DNA of 64,000 nucleotides, taken from positions 2,120,501 through 2,184,500 of the forward strand of contig OY821779.1 of the NCBI GenBank assembly GCA_963682175.1, read 5' to 3'. Positions 22,948-34,900 of the stretch are shown piece after piece. The number at the start of each line of letters is the position of its first letter. Position 1 is the stretch's first letter. The position numbers and the translations under genes were made by a program. Source of the DNA: Triglochin maritima. Taxonomy: Eukaryota; Streptophyta; Magnoliopsida; Alismatales; Juncaginaceae. The notes below the pieces were generated by a model. The model was not told the origin of the DNA. It was given only the letters and a program-made list of their open reading frames with translations, and did not search any database.

Positions 22948-24685
22948 ACAACAACAAAACCTTTTTATCCCAAACTAGTTGGGGTAGACTAGAAATGAAA
23001 CTCTAAGGAGTCACGGTTCAGGCACATGAATCGTTTTCTTCCACGCGTTTCTATCCAATGCAAATTCTCGAGGAACATTCTAATCTTTTAAATCTCTTTT
23101 GACCGTTTCCTCCAAAGTCAATCGTGGTCTGCATCTTCCTCTTTTTATGTCTTCGATCTGATTCAATACCCCTCTTCTTATAGGTGTCTCCAAATGTCTT
23201 CTTTGTACATGTCCATACCATCTCAGTCTGTGTTGGATAACTTTCTCTTCCATAGGAGCAACTCCAACTCTCTCATGAATGTCTTCATTTCTAATCCGAA
23301 CCATTCGCGTATCGTCACACATCCACCACAACATCCTCATTTCAGATACACTCATCTTTTGTATATGTTGTCTTTTAGTAGCCCAACATTCCGCACCATA
23401 TAACATTGCAGGTCTTATTGCGGTTCTATAAAATTTTCCTTTTAACTTCAGTGGAATTTTCTTCACATAAGACACCTGAGGCTTGTCGCTATTTTATTCA
23501 TCCTGCTCTGATCCTATGGTTAACATCTTCATCGATCTCCCCATCATTTTGAAGTATTGATCCAAGATATCTAAAAATATCTTTTCTACGCACCACTTGC
23601 CCATCTAATATAATCTCATCTTCCTCGGTATTAACGGTACTGAAACAACATTTCATATATTCAGTTTTAGATCTACTTAATTTAAAATCTTTTGTTTTTA
23701 AAGTATTTCTTCACAACTCTAGTTTTCTCTCCACACCTACCCTACTCTCGTCAACTAATACTACATCATCCGCAAAAAACATACACCATGGAACCTCACA
23801 TTGTAAGCCTTTCGTCACCTCGTCCATTACTAAAGCAAATAGATATGGACTTAAATCTGAACCCTGATGTAGTCCAATCTTAATCGGAAAAGCTTTAGTC
23901 ACACCATCACAAATTTTAATGCTAATTTCAACTCCTTCATACATATTTTTAATTAAATTCACATTTTTGTTGATACTTTCTTTTTCTCAATGGTCCACCA
24001 CATAACATTTCTTGGAACTCTATCATATGTCTTTTCTAAATCAATAAAAACCATATGTAGATCTTTCTTTTGTTCTCTATACCTCTCCATAAGTTGTCTA
24101 ATTAGAAATATGACATCTATCGTTGACCTTCCAGGCATGAAACTAAATTGATTATCTCTAACACATGTCTCTTTCCTTAGACGGTGCTCAATTACTCTTT
24201 CCCACAATTTCATCGTATGACATATGAGTTTGATACCTCTATAGTTAGTGCAACTTTGAATATTCCCTTTATTCTTGTAAATTGGCACTAAAATACTTCT
24301 CCATTCATTTGGTATTTAATTTTTCTCAAAGATAGTACTAAACAATTTAGTTAACCACGTTACTGCTTTATCCCCCAGACATTTCCACACCTCAATCGGG
24401 ATCTCGTCTGGTCCTAAAGCCTTACCAACTTTCATCATTTTTAAGACTTCCTTAACCTCAACTTCTCTTATCCTCCGTACAAATCGTCTATTAGATTCCT
24501 CAATTATATCATCCACTTCAAAAGTGTCGCTATCATTTTCTCCATTAAACAACTTATCAAAATATTCTCTCCACCTTTCCTTGTTATCCCTTGCATTAAC
24601 TAAGAGGTTATTATTATCATCTTTAATGCATTTAACTTGATTAAGATCTCTAGTTTTCTTCTCTCTTATTTTATCAACTTATATA
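22948..24685 (-). mobile_element. 5'-truncated RTE-type LINE inside the copia integrase
   Basis: Minus-strand fragments give a non-LTR reverse transcriptase: [57 protein letters not shown], the catalytic FADDVVLVDES, then the C-terminal RPAMLYGAECWATK and WYGHVQRR. Frameshifts separate the pieces. The 3' end has the typical CCAACTAGTTTGGGAT motif and a GTT-rich tail. A 12-bp repeat, TTCTCAAAAACA, flanks it (22936-22947 and 24686-24697). The endonuclease half is missing, as expected for a 5'-truncated insertion. It splits the copia integrase. Confidence 0.85.
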
Positions 24686-24937
24686 TTCTCAAAAACATCA
24701 AATTTATTTTTCAAAAAATAAACTCATACCTTCCTTGAGAAGTCGTTGATAAATGTGACGAAATATTCAGCTCCACATTTTAATCGAACCTATGCCGGTC
24801 CACAGACATCTGTTTACCGAAAACACAATACTTGCAAAAATCCAATTTGCAACTCTTAACATCATTCAACAGACATTGTTTGTGTAACTCACACAAACCC
24901 TTTTCTGACATACGACCAAGCCTCATATGCCAAAGTG

Positions 24938-25113
24938 TAGTGTTGTCCGGGTTCGGTCCGGAAGTTGTGGGTTTGGTCCGGTCCGGTCCGGGAGATTTTC
25001 AAATTTCTGGTTCGGTCCGGTCCGGACCGGTCCGATTTTTTTTTAATTTAAAAAATTCGGGTTTTGACCGGACCAGACCGATTCGGACCGGTCCGGTCCG
25101 GATGCTCACCCTA
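24938..25113. mobile_element. hAT-like MITE with GGTCCGG core, left terminus degraded
   Basis: The right terminus, read inward, is TAGGGTGAGCATCC and the core is iterated GGTCCGG/CCGGACC, like the other copies in this copia element. The left end (TAGTGTTGTCCGGG) is degenerate and no 8-bp flanking repeat is recognisable. Confidence 0.6.
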
Positions 25114-25616
25114 GCTCCATGAGTGACCTTAACTTTTCCGTCCGCCCCAGTTCATCTCCACCCGAGTGTATCAAACTCTCCTAGAGATATCAAATTTTTC
25201 TTCAACTCCATCGAACATCTTAAACTGTATGAAACCATTTCCGACGGTAGTGCAAGGCACATTGTTGCCCATAACAACACTCCCTCCTTTCAGTGGTTCA
25301 TAGGATGTAAATCACTCTCTCACCGAACACATGTGATAAAATGCTCATGTATCCAAAATTCATCTCGTCGATGATTTGTCGATACCTGCAATGCAAACTG
25401 TAAGGACGTCTACCACGTCCCTTTCCTCCACCACGCTGGCAAAATCATACATGTTTTTCTCTTTCTGCCGCGTCTCCTTGAAATTTCTACAGTCACACTT
25501 CATATGACATGTCTTCTTGAAGAAAAAACATTCAAAGGATCTTCCCTTTGATTTCGACAAGCCCCTACCGTTGTTTCCTCCTCCATTGTTGTTTGTCCTG
25601 CCTCTAACACTTGGAG

Positions 25617-26121
25617 TAGGGCTGTCAAATTCTGCTCGAGCTCGGCTCGATAAAGCTCGACTCGAGCTCGGTTCATTTATTAAACGAGTCAAACTCAAAC
25701 ACTAAAATCTGCTCGTTTAATAAACGAGTCAAGCCCTAGCTCGGCTCGGTTAGCTCGATAAGAGCTCGTTTGGCTCGTTTAAGTTTATACACATATTATA
25801 TATATGTCATAAATAAACATATTATTTTCTATATCTCAATTACCTAAAAGTATAACATATAATTTATATAATTTTCCATTTATATGCTAACGATATTTAT
25901 AAAATGTAATTATTATATTTTACAACAAGTTAATCAAGCCTTAAACAAACTTAAACGGGCTGAAAAACTTGTTGAAAATTTTAAACAAGCAAACGAGTCA
26001 AGCTCGAGCTCGGCTCGTTTAATAAACGAGTCAAGCCCAAATATGACATCTGACTCGTTTATTAAACGAGCCAAGTTCAAACACCGTGGGCTCGGCTCGT
26101 TTAGGCTCGTTTACACCCCTA
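25617..26121. mobile_element. hAT-like MITE with GCTCGAGCTCG core
   Basis: Termini TAGGGCTGTCAAA and, inverted, TAGGGGTGTAAACGAG. Flanked by the perfect 8-bp repeat ACTTGGAG at 25609-25616 and 26122-26129. Both ends are packed with GAGCTCGGCTCG and TTTAATAAACGAGTCAA units around an AT-rich centre. It interrupts the copia gag region. Confidence 0.85.
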
Positions 26122-26410
26122 ACTTGGAGTAACGATCAATCCTTCACTTTTGTCAGATGAGCACTACCCAAATTCTTCTTCACATCAAAAGAGATCAACG
26201 TGCTCTTGACTTCTTCCAACGCCAACGAATCCTTTCCATATATCTTCACCAAATTCTCGAACGAGTCTGACCGTGACGTCAACAAAAGTATTGTTTTATT
26301 TTCATCTTCCAACTTCACACCCAACTGCGTTTGCTACAAGTTTGTTGAACATTGAGAGATGATCAACAAACAATGTGTTCTACTTCATCCGAAGCATGTA
26401 CATGTTTGTC

Positions 26411-26584
26411 TAGGGGTGAGCTTCGGCCCAGGACCGGACCGAAGACCGAAATTTTCGAAAGCTCGGACTGAAGACCGAACCGAATAAATTTGGTTCGGTC
26501 CGGTCCGGTTCGGTCCAAAACCCGAATTTTAACCCTTAAAATTTCGGTCTTTGACCAGACCGAACCGAATTTTGCTCACCCCTA
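26411..26584. mobile_element. hAT-like MITE with GGTCCGG core
   Basis: Perfect 11-bp inverted termini TAGGGGTGAGC around an interior of CCGGACCGAA/TTCGGTCCGG units. The flanking octamers (TGTTTGTC and CATGTGAC) do not match, so the target duplication has decayed or the ends were altered. Confidence 0.7.
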
Positions 26585-26927
26585 CATGTGACACTTCAAA
26601 TTCAACTTGTTGCCGAAACTCTTCTTCATGAACCTCTCCTCCAGACACTTTCAATATTCAACCGTTGTCGCTGCCGATTCCTCGAAAAGAATATCATCCG
26701 AGAGGCAAAACTCGATGATTCCTATCACTTGGATATTCAGACTCTCTCACTTCTCATTAGTCATCTTCGACGGCTTCTTCTCAACCTCATCCAACGTATT
26801 CAAGAGTCTATCCGTCTGCGGCATCAACGCACGGACCTTCCATTGAAACGTCGAAAAGTTCCATTTTCCGGTGAATTTCTCAATCAAAAATTTCTTACAT
26901 CTTCTGACATCGTAAGCGCAACCACAA

Positions 26928-26938
26928 CTCTGATACCA
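26928..26938 (-). promoter_or_regulatory. Initiator-tRNA-Met primer-binding site of the copia element
   Basis: Read on the minus strand this is TGGTATCAGAG, the standard copia primer-binding site complementary to plant initiator methionine tRNA. It lies five bases from the 5' LTR edge at 26944. Confidence 0.8.
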
Positions 26939-26943
26939 ACTTT

Positions 26944-27827
26944 TGGGCTAAAATTCTAACAATACTACTAAACAAGACATTGATTAAAAACACCACGGAA
27001 CACGAATATTGATTGCAGAATTAGCTTCCGGTTCTCTCCCAAACTTTAAAGCAACAAAACACACGCAATTAAGATGAAAACACAAGCAAACACACAACAC
27101 ACCTGAAGCAAACCACAACACATGCGTTTTACAAGGTTTGGCAACGTACATACGTCCTTGGGGGAGTCTCCTGTGAGTTTTCCTTCCCTTCAATCCGTTT
27201 CTCCAACAAGAAAAGCAACTGAGATTACAAGTTGAAGGAGGCAATTTATCCTCCAAAGCAATCTAGATCTTTCTCTAGTCCTAATCTCTTTCAATGAAAT
27301 AATAATGATGTGTTTTTTCTTCAAAATTAGGGTGAAATCCCCATAAATAGTAGACTAAATTTGTACAAGAGAACATGCAAAATGTGGGCAAAACCGTCTG
27401 CACCGGTCGATCGTTGTCCAACACCGGTCGACCGGTCTGCGGTTGTCCAGCCAAACTGCCACGTTTCGGTCGACCACTTACCAGAACTGGTTGACCGCTC
27501 CGCACTGGTGATTTGTGCCCGGAAGACTCTGGAAATTTCCGGTCGACCGGTGGACAAGAATCGGTCGACCGCTCCGCATTGCTGATCCGTGCCTGGGAGA
27601 CTCTGGAAATTTCTGGTCGACCGATTGCCCAGCATCGGTCGACCGCTCCGCACTGCTGATCCGTGCCTGGGAGACTCTGAAAGTTTCCGGTCGACCGATT
27701 GCCCAGCATCGGTCGACCATTCCGCACTGCTGACAAGTGACTGGAAATTTTCGGTCGACCATATCCTCCACCGATCGACCGATTCTCCCGTTTCCTGTAC
27801 TTAACAAATATAAACCAATTTTCAACA
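26944..27827 (-). repeat. 5' LTR of the copia element
   Basis: About 884 bp. On the minus strand it would start TGTTGAAAATTGG and end near CCCA beside the primer-binding site. The outer edge is approximate because no perfect 5-bp target duplication was found. It contains the GGTCGACCG minisatellite. Confidence 0.65.
27420..27775. repeat. GGTCGACCG minisatellite inside the 5' LTR
   Basis: Four to five copies of a roughly 73-bp unit built of CGGTCGACCGCTCCGCA, CTGCTGATCCGTGCCTGGGA, GACTCTGGAAATTTC and CGGTCGACCGATTGCCCAGC. Open frames on both strands here follow from the repeat. The matching part of the 3' LTR is deleted. Confidence 0.85.
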
Positions 27828-27892
27828 TGGTGCTCCTAATGTTAAAACTCTGTTTTATGAAATAAACATCACATGTTGTGATGCCGCCAATC

Positions 27893-28085
27893 AAGACCAG
27901 AAATTTAAGAGCAGAAGTAATATAGTTCCTTATCTTACATATCTGACTTCCATTGAAGTTGAACTGTTATATCATGCGTAGATACTGTTCTGAAATGTTT
28001 TAACTATTATACAAGTCAATTAATGAAGCATGTGTGAATACATGTATTTGCTAGGTCATAAGTGGATATAACAGTCACACTCACT
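27893..28085. repeat. Right copy of the diverged segment flanking the copia element
   Basis: Shares AAATTTAAGAGCAGAA, TGAACTGTTATATC, AACTATTATACAAG and AAGTGGATAT with 21735-21940 in the same order. Confidence 0.5.
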
Positions 28086-28089
28086 ACCA

Positions 28090-29968
28090 ATTAGCACAGC
28101 TTGTAAGATGCTTAAAATATACCTTACAATGGAAATACATGAAACAAAACATGATCAATGGAGCAACACTCTTTCAGTGTGTAGTTAGGCACTGGCAAAG
28201 CAGTGAGATCAGCCCCGCAAAGGGTGTATAATTTAGAAGCAACGTTTAATAGAAAAAAGAAAAAAATGGAGGCATAATGTCTTTTTATCAGTTAAATGAA
28301 GGTCAGACCAAGAGTACATAGATATTGGGAATTTTTCTAGGGAATTTTCTTTCCAGATTGGACCACCCCAAACTCTAACCATTCCAAAGCTAAATTAACT
28401 GCACAAGGTTACTACATGTAAAATCCAACGTAAGAGAAGAATTAACAATACAAGTCAAGGCGTTGTGCATCACATTCACATGAAAATTTGGGAACCAAAA
28501 AAAAGATATTTATCTTAATATGAGTTGCTAGCTAAAGAACTTAAAGATCCAGCTATCTTCAGTAAAACTACATCTTGATTCCCAAACATGTCTGTTCATT
28601 CCTAGGGTTTTGAGATAAACTTATATCATCCATAATAAAATTGCACAACGCATTAGGGTAAAACGGTAAGACCACTTTTTTTTATTTGACCTCAACATCT
28701 GACCTATCACAACTGCAACCAACTTCAACTTCATGGTCACCCCCCTCTTGTTCCTAGCCAATGAGGCACCAGCTCAATCTCTTATGTTCCCTACACATCC
28801 TCAAACCAAACCTACACCAAATATGACATCCCCTAAAACACAATGTGCACTGCCATACCCAAGCTCCTTTAATACACTGTACATGAAAGTAAATTTTCAT
28901 AACTAATTTTTCAAGAACTTCTGATTGGCGATTTCCGAGAGCATCTATTTGACACAAAGCCACATCATCAAGTGGTGTCCACTAAGACCTAAAATGTTTA
29001 ACATTAGAAACAACAAAAAATCTTGCAAAGTGTAAACACATAGCAATATGACATACTCCCACGTCGAAGGAAAAGAAAGAAAATAAATAAATAAACTTAA
29101 TGATTTGGGTATCATATTGAAAGAGACCAACAAATACTCAACAAAAAGTAGATTATGTAACAAGATATCATATTTGTAAATTTAAGTTTATTCTTTTTTA
29201 AAGTTGCAGATGCAGTCCAAAGAGGGACAAATACTAGTTGCTCAAGCAAGATGTTTGCCTGGGGGATTGTGTCCTTGGACAAAAATGGCGAGGGCTCATA
29301 CTTGCAAGAGTAAGTTTTTACACTCAAGTCAATGATGATTTGTTGGTTGCTTTAGAATTTAATGACAATTATCATACAATATATAGTAGACTTTTTACAG
29401 TAGAGCTCATGCTCTAACAGCCATTAAAGTACGTAAATAATTGGTTCTATTCTAATCTGCCTATGCCACAAAAAGACACTGAACTTGCCATCGACTTGTG
29501 CATGTTTTAGGAAAGTATGCAGCGATAAGCACATAAGGAGCTTATAAAAACTTAATAGCTTTGAAGGCATATATAAGGGGCAATGCATAATAACTGCAAA
29601 GGAAGCATGTAGAACTTGATGTCATCAGGAAGAAACCAACCAATAATCAAAAACTTACAGGAAGATGAACCAAACTTACAGAAATAAAACAAAGACTAAT
29701 TCATTGGAAGATAAGATTACCTACATTACAACAGGCTGTGCGAGTTTGTGGGTAATTTTAGAATCCATCCCAATCCAAACATGGGAACTGCAGAGGTTAA
29801 TTTCTGAAAACACATTAAAGGTTCCCAACTCCCATCCATTGATTCAACCTAAACAAATACAACACAGTTGATCGCAGAGGACTAGTTGCATCAACAAACC
29901 ATATCATTCAGTTAAAAAAGACGGAACCACAAGCATGTGGCTACTTTCACATCCTCCAGACACAGTCA
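28090..29968. other. AT-rich spacer downstream of the J-domain gene
   Basis: No exon, RNA gene or paired termini recognised. Short open frames at 28754-29327 have no family signature. The part nearest 29968 should include the 3' untranslated region of the J-domain gene. Confidence 0.4.
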
Positions 29969-31096
29969 TCACCAACCCATCATTTTCCTTGCAGCAAACG
30001 GCATGTTAGCCAAGTTTCCAAGTGCCTCGGCATTGGCATCCAAATCTATGCTGAATCTGTTCATATCAAACCCAACAGACATGTCCGGATTCCCTGAGCA
30101 ACTGAAGTCCAGATTAACACTCTGCTGCGGTGCTGGTGCCATCCCAATCTTCTCAAACCCCTCATCTCTTGGCTCCTCACTCTGCACCACATTCTCCACT
30201 GCCACCACCTTCTGCTTCCGGGGCTTCTTAGCCAAAACCTTCTTCTGCTTCCTAACCACAGACCTACCGGTCCCAGCGCTCACATTCTCCCTCACATTGC
30301 TCTCCTTCTCGGGTGTCACCTTCCCATTCATCACTTCCTCCTTCTCAGGACTCAAATAAGACGGTATCTGCAATGCACCCTCCGGAATCTTAACCCCATT
30401 AAACACCGGACATCCGGGAAACCCCAACGGAATCAGAGCCCATGAGCAATAATACATATTCTTCCCAGGCACGGCCGGCGGTGGGGTGGGCAACTCAGCA
30501 GCCTGGAAGGGCTTCTCGCAGTGCTGACACCTCACAGTCCACCCCTCACACCTCTTCTCGTACTCGTAAGAATGAAAGCAGTTAGGGCACATGGTCCAGA
30601 ACGTGGGCGGAAGCGACGACGACGAAGACGACCTGGGGTCCTCCTGGCCGTTGGATTTCAAGTGAGCGGTCGCGATCCTGACCTCGTCGTCGTAGAGATT
30701 CTTCTTAGCGGGATCGGAGAGAACGGCCCAGGCGTCGGAGACGAGCTTGAAGGCGAGATCGGCGCCGGCGTGGGGGTTCTTGTTGGGGTGGAGGAGGAGA
30801 GCGAGGCGGCGATAGGATTGCTTCACGGAGGCGAGGTCGTGGCCGGAGGGGGAGGTCGCGGGGAGCTGGAGGATGGAGTACCAGTCGTGGTGGTTATTGA
30901 TGCGGTTTTGGGAGGAGAGGAGGACGTCGATCACGGCTACGATCTCGTCGGCGCCGTCAAGGAGGGGGTCGACGTCAAGGGCGCGGTCGACAAACTTCTT
31001 GCTGCCTTCGAGGTCACGGGCTTGGAGGAGCTTCACAGCGATGTCGAGGAGACGGTATGCCTCGTTCCCTCCGCCGCCGCCGCCGCCGAGATCCAT
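29969..31096 (-). CDS. J-domain-like protein with HPN in place of HPD
   Basis: An intronless 375-residue frame begins at ATG 31096. The N-terminal 65 residues (NEAYRLLDIAVKLLQARDLE and following) match the helical region before the J domain in a large plant DnaJ-like family. The J domain runs from about 70 (HHDWYSILQL) to 140 (AWAVLSDPAKKNLYD). The key tripeptide at residues 103-105 is His-Pro-Asn (codon AAC), not His-Pro-Asp. HPD is needed to stimulate Hsp70 ATPase, so co-chaperone activity is doubtful. A zinc-ribbon-like segment follows (CPNC near 167, CQHC near 187). Then comes a conserved-looking SWALIPLGFPGCPVF stretch and a basic low-complexity tail with KKVLAKKPRKQK that could be a nuclear signal. 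No transit peptide is apparent. Confidence 0.85.
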   Translation of the reverse strand: MDLGGGGGGGNEAYRLLDIAVKLLQARDLEGSKKFVDRALDVDPLLDGADEIVAVIDVLLSSQNRINNHHDWYSILQLPATSPSGHDLASVKQSYRRLALLLHPNKNPHAGADLAFKLVSDAWAVLSDPAKKNLYDDEVRIATAHLKSNGQEDPRSSSSSSLPPTFWTMCPNCFHSYEYEKRCEGWTVRCQHCEKPFQAAELPTPPPAVPGKNMYYCSWALIPLGFPGCPVFNGVKIPEGALQIPSYLSPEKEEVMNGKVTPEKESNVRENVSAGTGRSVVRKQKKVLAKKPRKQKVVAVENVVQSEEPRDEGFEKIGMAPAPQQSVNLDFSCSGNPDMSVGFDMNRFSIDLDANAEALGNLANMPFAARKMMGW

Positions 31097-31936
31097 CGCC
31101 GGAGAAGGGTTTGGGTTTGGGGGAGAAGAGGAGGTGAAATGTCGGAAGTAGGAAGGGAGGGTTGGGGTTTGGAGTCTTGGGGGTATTTTCGTCTTTTTCT
31201 GACTTTATTCTGAAAGTGGAGTCGTACTAGTTTTTAATGTGTTCAATTGGAGATGAGAAACGTCATTATTGTTGGAATGTTTTTAGTGTTTTGTCTGAGC
31301 TCTGAACGACAACGCTATGCTTAATTTTTCAGTAAACATTTACAACAGTTAAAACATCCTTCCATTCTTCACATTTTGATCATAAATTGTTTTTGAAACC
31401 AAATTTTTTATCATAAATTTGTTGAGTAGCTGGAATACCATCCTACTGGTCTTTGAGCAGGGCACTTCAGTTTGCATTCTTAGCATTGGAAATTGACACT
31501 TTTTTATGATCATGGTTATTTTGACACAGAAATCTTCGAAGAAAATTGGGTTGCATTTGAACCCAATAAATTATAACCTTCACTAGGGCCGAACTGCCCT
31601 CAAACCCTAGAAGATGAAACTCCACCCAACTTCGGGTAATCACTAAGCAGTCTAACCTTTTATTCATAAGGAGCAAAATACGCGTTCTGGAAAAATTTAA
31701 AACAAAAACAAAAGAGAAAATATGTGAAGTTAAGAGAAGAATTATCTGCCTATATTGGAAATAAAACCCCGCTAAAAAGGACAAAACAGAATGTAGTTGG
31801 AAACGTTAGATACGAACCACAACATGCCATGATGCCAACATTAACGGTTTAGTAGCAAATTTCAGTAGATCTATGTGACTGCGGGAAAAATATGGAACGC
31901 ACAAAAATCATAAAAAATAGACTGAAGATAATGTGA
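31097..31936. other. Spacer between the J-domain gene start and the ARMC6-like gene end
   Basis: About 840 bp that must hold the J-domain gene promoter and the ARMC6-like 3' untranslated region. No further gene, repeat or clear TATA box was found. Confidence 0.45.
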
Positions 31937-34900
31937 TTATAAATTATAATTCTCCAATCCCAAATCCCTGAGCGCAGCCGTTGCAGCATCCTTGCAGCCA
32001 TGGTGATTACTCTTGGCTTGTCTGATGAGTTTCTCAATGCCCAATCCTAAGAGAATAGTTCTGCATATACAAGGGAAAAAATATACTTACATCAAAACTA
32101 AGAGGAACTGATCATATATATGAATGAAGAGGAAAAGTGAGCATGATAAAGTCAAAGGCAATGGTTTAATTATTTCCTATGCAGATACAAATGAATTAAA
32201 GAAATAACTTGGTGGTAGAAGGCAGATTGAGAGTTGCAAAGCTATCTCTGTTTACTTATAAAAACAATCTGCAGGAAGTATTACCGATTCTCTTGATTTC
32301 GGACCACAAGGTTGCGTATCATAAGACAGGACTGCTTTTGCATTTGAGATGCAGTTGGAAACTTCTGCATTGCTTGAATCACCATATCTCCAGCACCAGC
32401 TTCAATTGCACAGGCAGCATGCTCAGGTGATCTTAGTGAGAGGGCACAGATGATGGGCATAATCTAGAACATGAAAGTTTATAGTTATTGTCACTAAGAA
32501 GTAAGGTCTAGTTACTCAGCAGGAAAAAAAGTTGCTAATTTAAAAAGTGGTAACGGATTACTAGCTATGTTTCATTCTACAGGTACTAGCTAATTTAGAA
32601 ATTGGTAACGGACTACTAGCTATGTTTCATCCTACAGGTACCTCTTGCAACACAGTTGGATCTTCAGAAAATCTGGATGCGAGCTGGATTAGCGTGCCAA
32701 GACCACCCTTTTGAACGATAGCATTCTTGATCTGGTCACTTCCTGCCAACTTAGGAGATAATCACTTCAAGCTAGTCAGCACTACTAATAATTGAAATCA
32801 TCATATAGTGTTATCCTTGGAAGGCACACTTGCTAACCTTGGCCAGCACAGAACAACAAGATTTAGCTACTGCCTTGTTGTGTTGTTCACCACTACTCTC
32901 CAGATTTTTTAGAATGCCATCAATGCCCCCATTTTCAGAAATGGACCTGCATATTTCATCCTATGCTAAAAAACGAAAGCCTTAAAATAAACATTTAGAA
33001 AATAAAGCAGGTATAATAAATATAAAAAACAGCATCAATATGAAAGACTAAAATAGGTAACATTACCAAAAGGGGGGCCTGCCATTACTGAGAACATTAT
33101 TAGATGCACAAATAAATAAAAACTCCTCCAGTGATCATAAAAGATCACACGGAATCTGGATTTAAATTTTCCCCTAGGCTTAATATATACATGGAACAGA
33201 TCTTCAAAGTAGTAAATATCCCACCAATGTAATTAACAAGTAGTGAACTGCATGCACAACTGCTTAGCAGACAACAATGAAATCACCTTAATCTTGCAAG
33301 AAATGAGAAGTGATGGTAATCCACTCAGAAAATGGATAAAAAATTAAACTTTTACAGTTTAATGCTCCAAGAACTTTACCATGATCTCAAGCAAGAAAAG
33401 AACACGACAAACAAATTTCACAAAACATGGCAGCAAAAGTGAAAACCCAATCAGCGTTACGAATTACATAACAACTTACCACTTCTTTTTGCCAAAAGAA
33501 TTACCAAAAGTATCTTGATAAAATTGCAAAACACAAAAGAAATTATAAGGACGTGAAACTTAGACAACTTACATTTACAGCAACAGCTCTTAAAGCGGTA
33601 CAAACTGATATTAGACTATCTGAGCCGAGACTGCTGCTATTGATTGCAGCAACAAGAGCATCAGCTATTCCGATTTTAGCAAATTGCCGGGCATATCCGT
33701 AAACCTGGATTTAACCATTAATCCAACTTCAATAATTTGTATCAACATAAGCCAACAAATTAAATCAAGCAGCAACTTTCTCCTAGATTTATCCACTGCA
33801 CAAAAGCAAAATAACTTGGACCCAAAAAAGATAGATTGAACAAAAGAACCAATATAAAAAATATTGTTACCAAATTTAATGACCTCTTGCATGGAGCAAA
33901 AAATGTATCATTTCGAAGTACGAAAAAATGATAATATGGTATTTTCATCTTGCTATAGGAAGCTTATCCTTTTACCTTTGGGGTTTCTTAAAAGAATTGT
34001 AGGAAATGGAAAAAAATAGTGTCATTAGGAGAAACAATGCAAATTAGTCTTATGTCAAAACCTCAATATTAAGGAAGCATTATCATTAGCCATGCATACA
34101 ACTTGAAGTATTATAGCATATACTTACTTGTGAAGCCACAACACGATTGTCATCAGGTGTTAGAAGAACACGTATAACATCATATAAGCTCCCAAGTGGA
34201 CTACCAAACAGACCATTCATGGTTTTTAGTATAAACTGATCGATTTTCAAGTCCATGAACAACTCTTTGACGACCTCATTGCTTGTTGCAGAGGCAGCAA
34301 CAACCGCACAAGCGCTGTCTAATAGCCTGATACTTTCACTGCAGTTGTTCAAAATGTCTACAACGATTTTAGGACCAGAACTTTGCCGAAAAGCTTCTGT
34401 ACTTTGAACGTCTGTAAAAGAAAATGATAGAATAAAACAAATTTAGCATCTATTACATAATTGATATTGAGAAAATAAATCTTTTTTTTTAAACGGATAA
34501 CATTGTTGAATGGTCCTAACACAACTGAAGGTCTTTCAGAGAAAAATTTGAAATGCCAAGACCTAGCCTCACAAATAAGTACATAGTACAAACAAGCTTA
34601 AGTATCATCATCATCATCAACAACATAACCCCAATGCCTCAGAAAAGGCTCCCGTCTAAGCGAGGTAAGGGGGGGTTCGGATGTACGCAACCCTACCACT
34701 GTAAAACAGTGAGGTTGTTTCCAATTGACCCAAATGATGCAAATGCAACTGGCCATCTGCGATTTCACAATAAGCTTAAGTATCATCTATAATAATTGCT
34801 TCATTTTCATAGTACAATTTTGTAATAACTACTTCATAATTCAATAATGATTTCTTGATTGAAATTTCACAACCCAATAATGTTCACACCATAAACAATA

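Larger units (their letters stand above)
21946..27827 (-). mobile_element. Decayed, internally deleted Ty1/copia retrotransposon hosting nested insertions
   Basis: Two related sequences in the same orientation (21946-22452 and 26944-27827) are the long terminal repeats. On the minus strand the high-coordinate copy is the 5' LTR, followed by a primer-binding site (26928-26938). Fragments of the polyprotein appear in order: gag near 26324-26136, a damaged zinc knuckle near 25545-25490 (its second cysteine reads as F), a GAG-pre-integrase piece near 24935-24830 (RLGRMSEKGL), and integrase pieces at about 24780-24690 and 22926-22765 (KYLRIYNGSEYTSKEF). Reverse transcriptase and RNase H are missing: the integrase runs straight into the middle of the 3' LTR, so one deletion removed both. 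Stops and frameshifts are frequent. One LINE and four hAT-like elements have landed inside. Confidence 0.8.

Noticed and set aside
27281..27894. Cys/Arg-rich open frames on both strands
   Set aside because: They come from the GGTCGACCG minisatellite inside the copia LTR.
28754..29327. Three short minus-strand frames including a Cys-rich one
   Set aside because: No conserved motif, and the frames do not connect through plausible introns.
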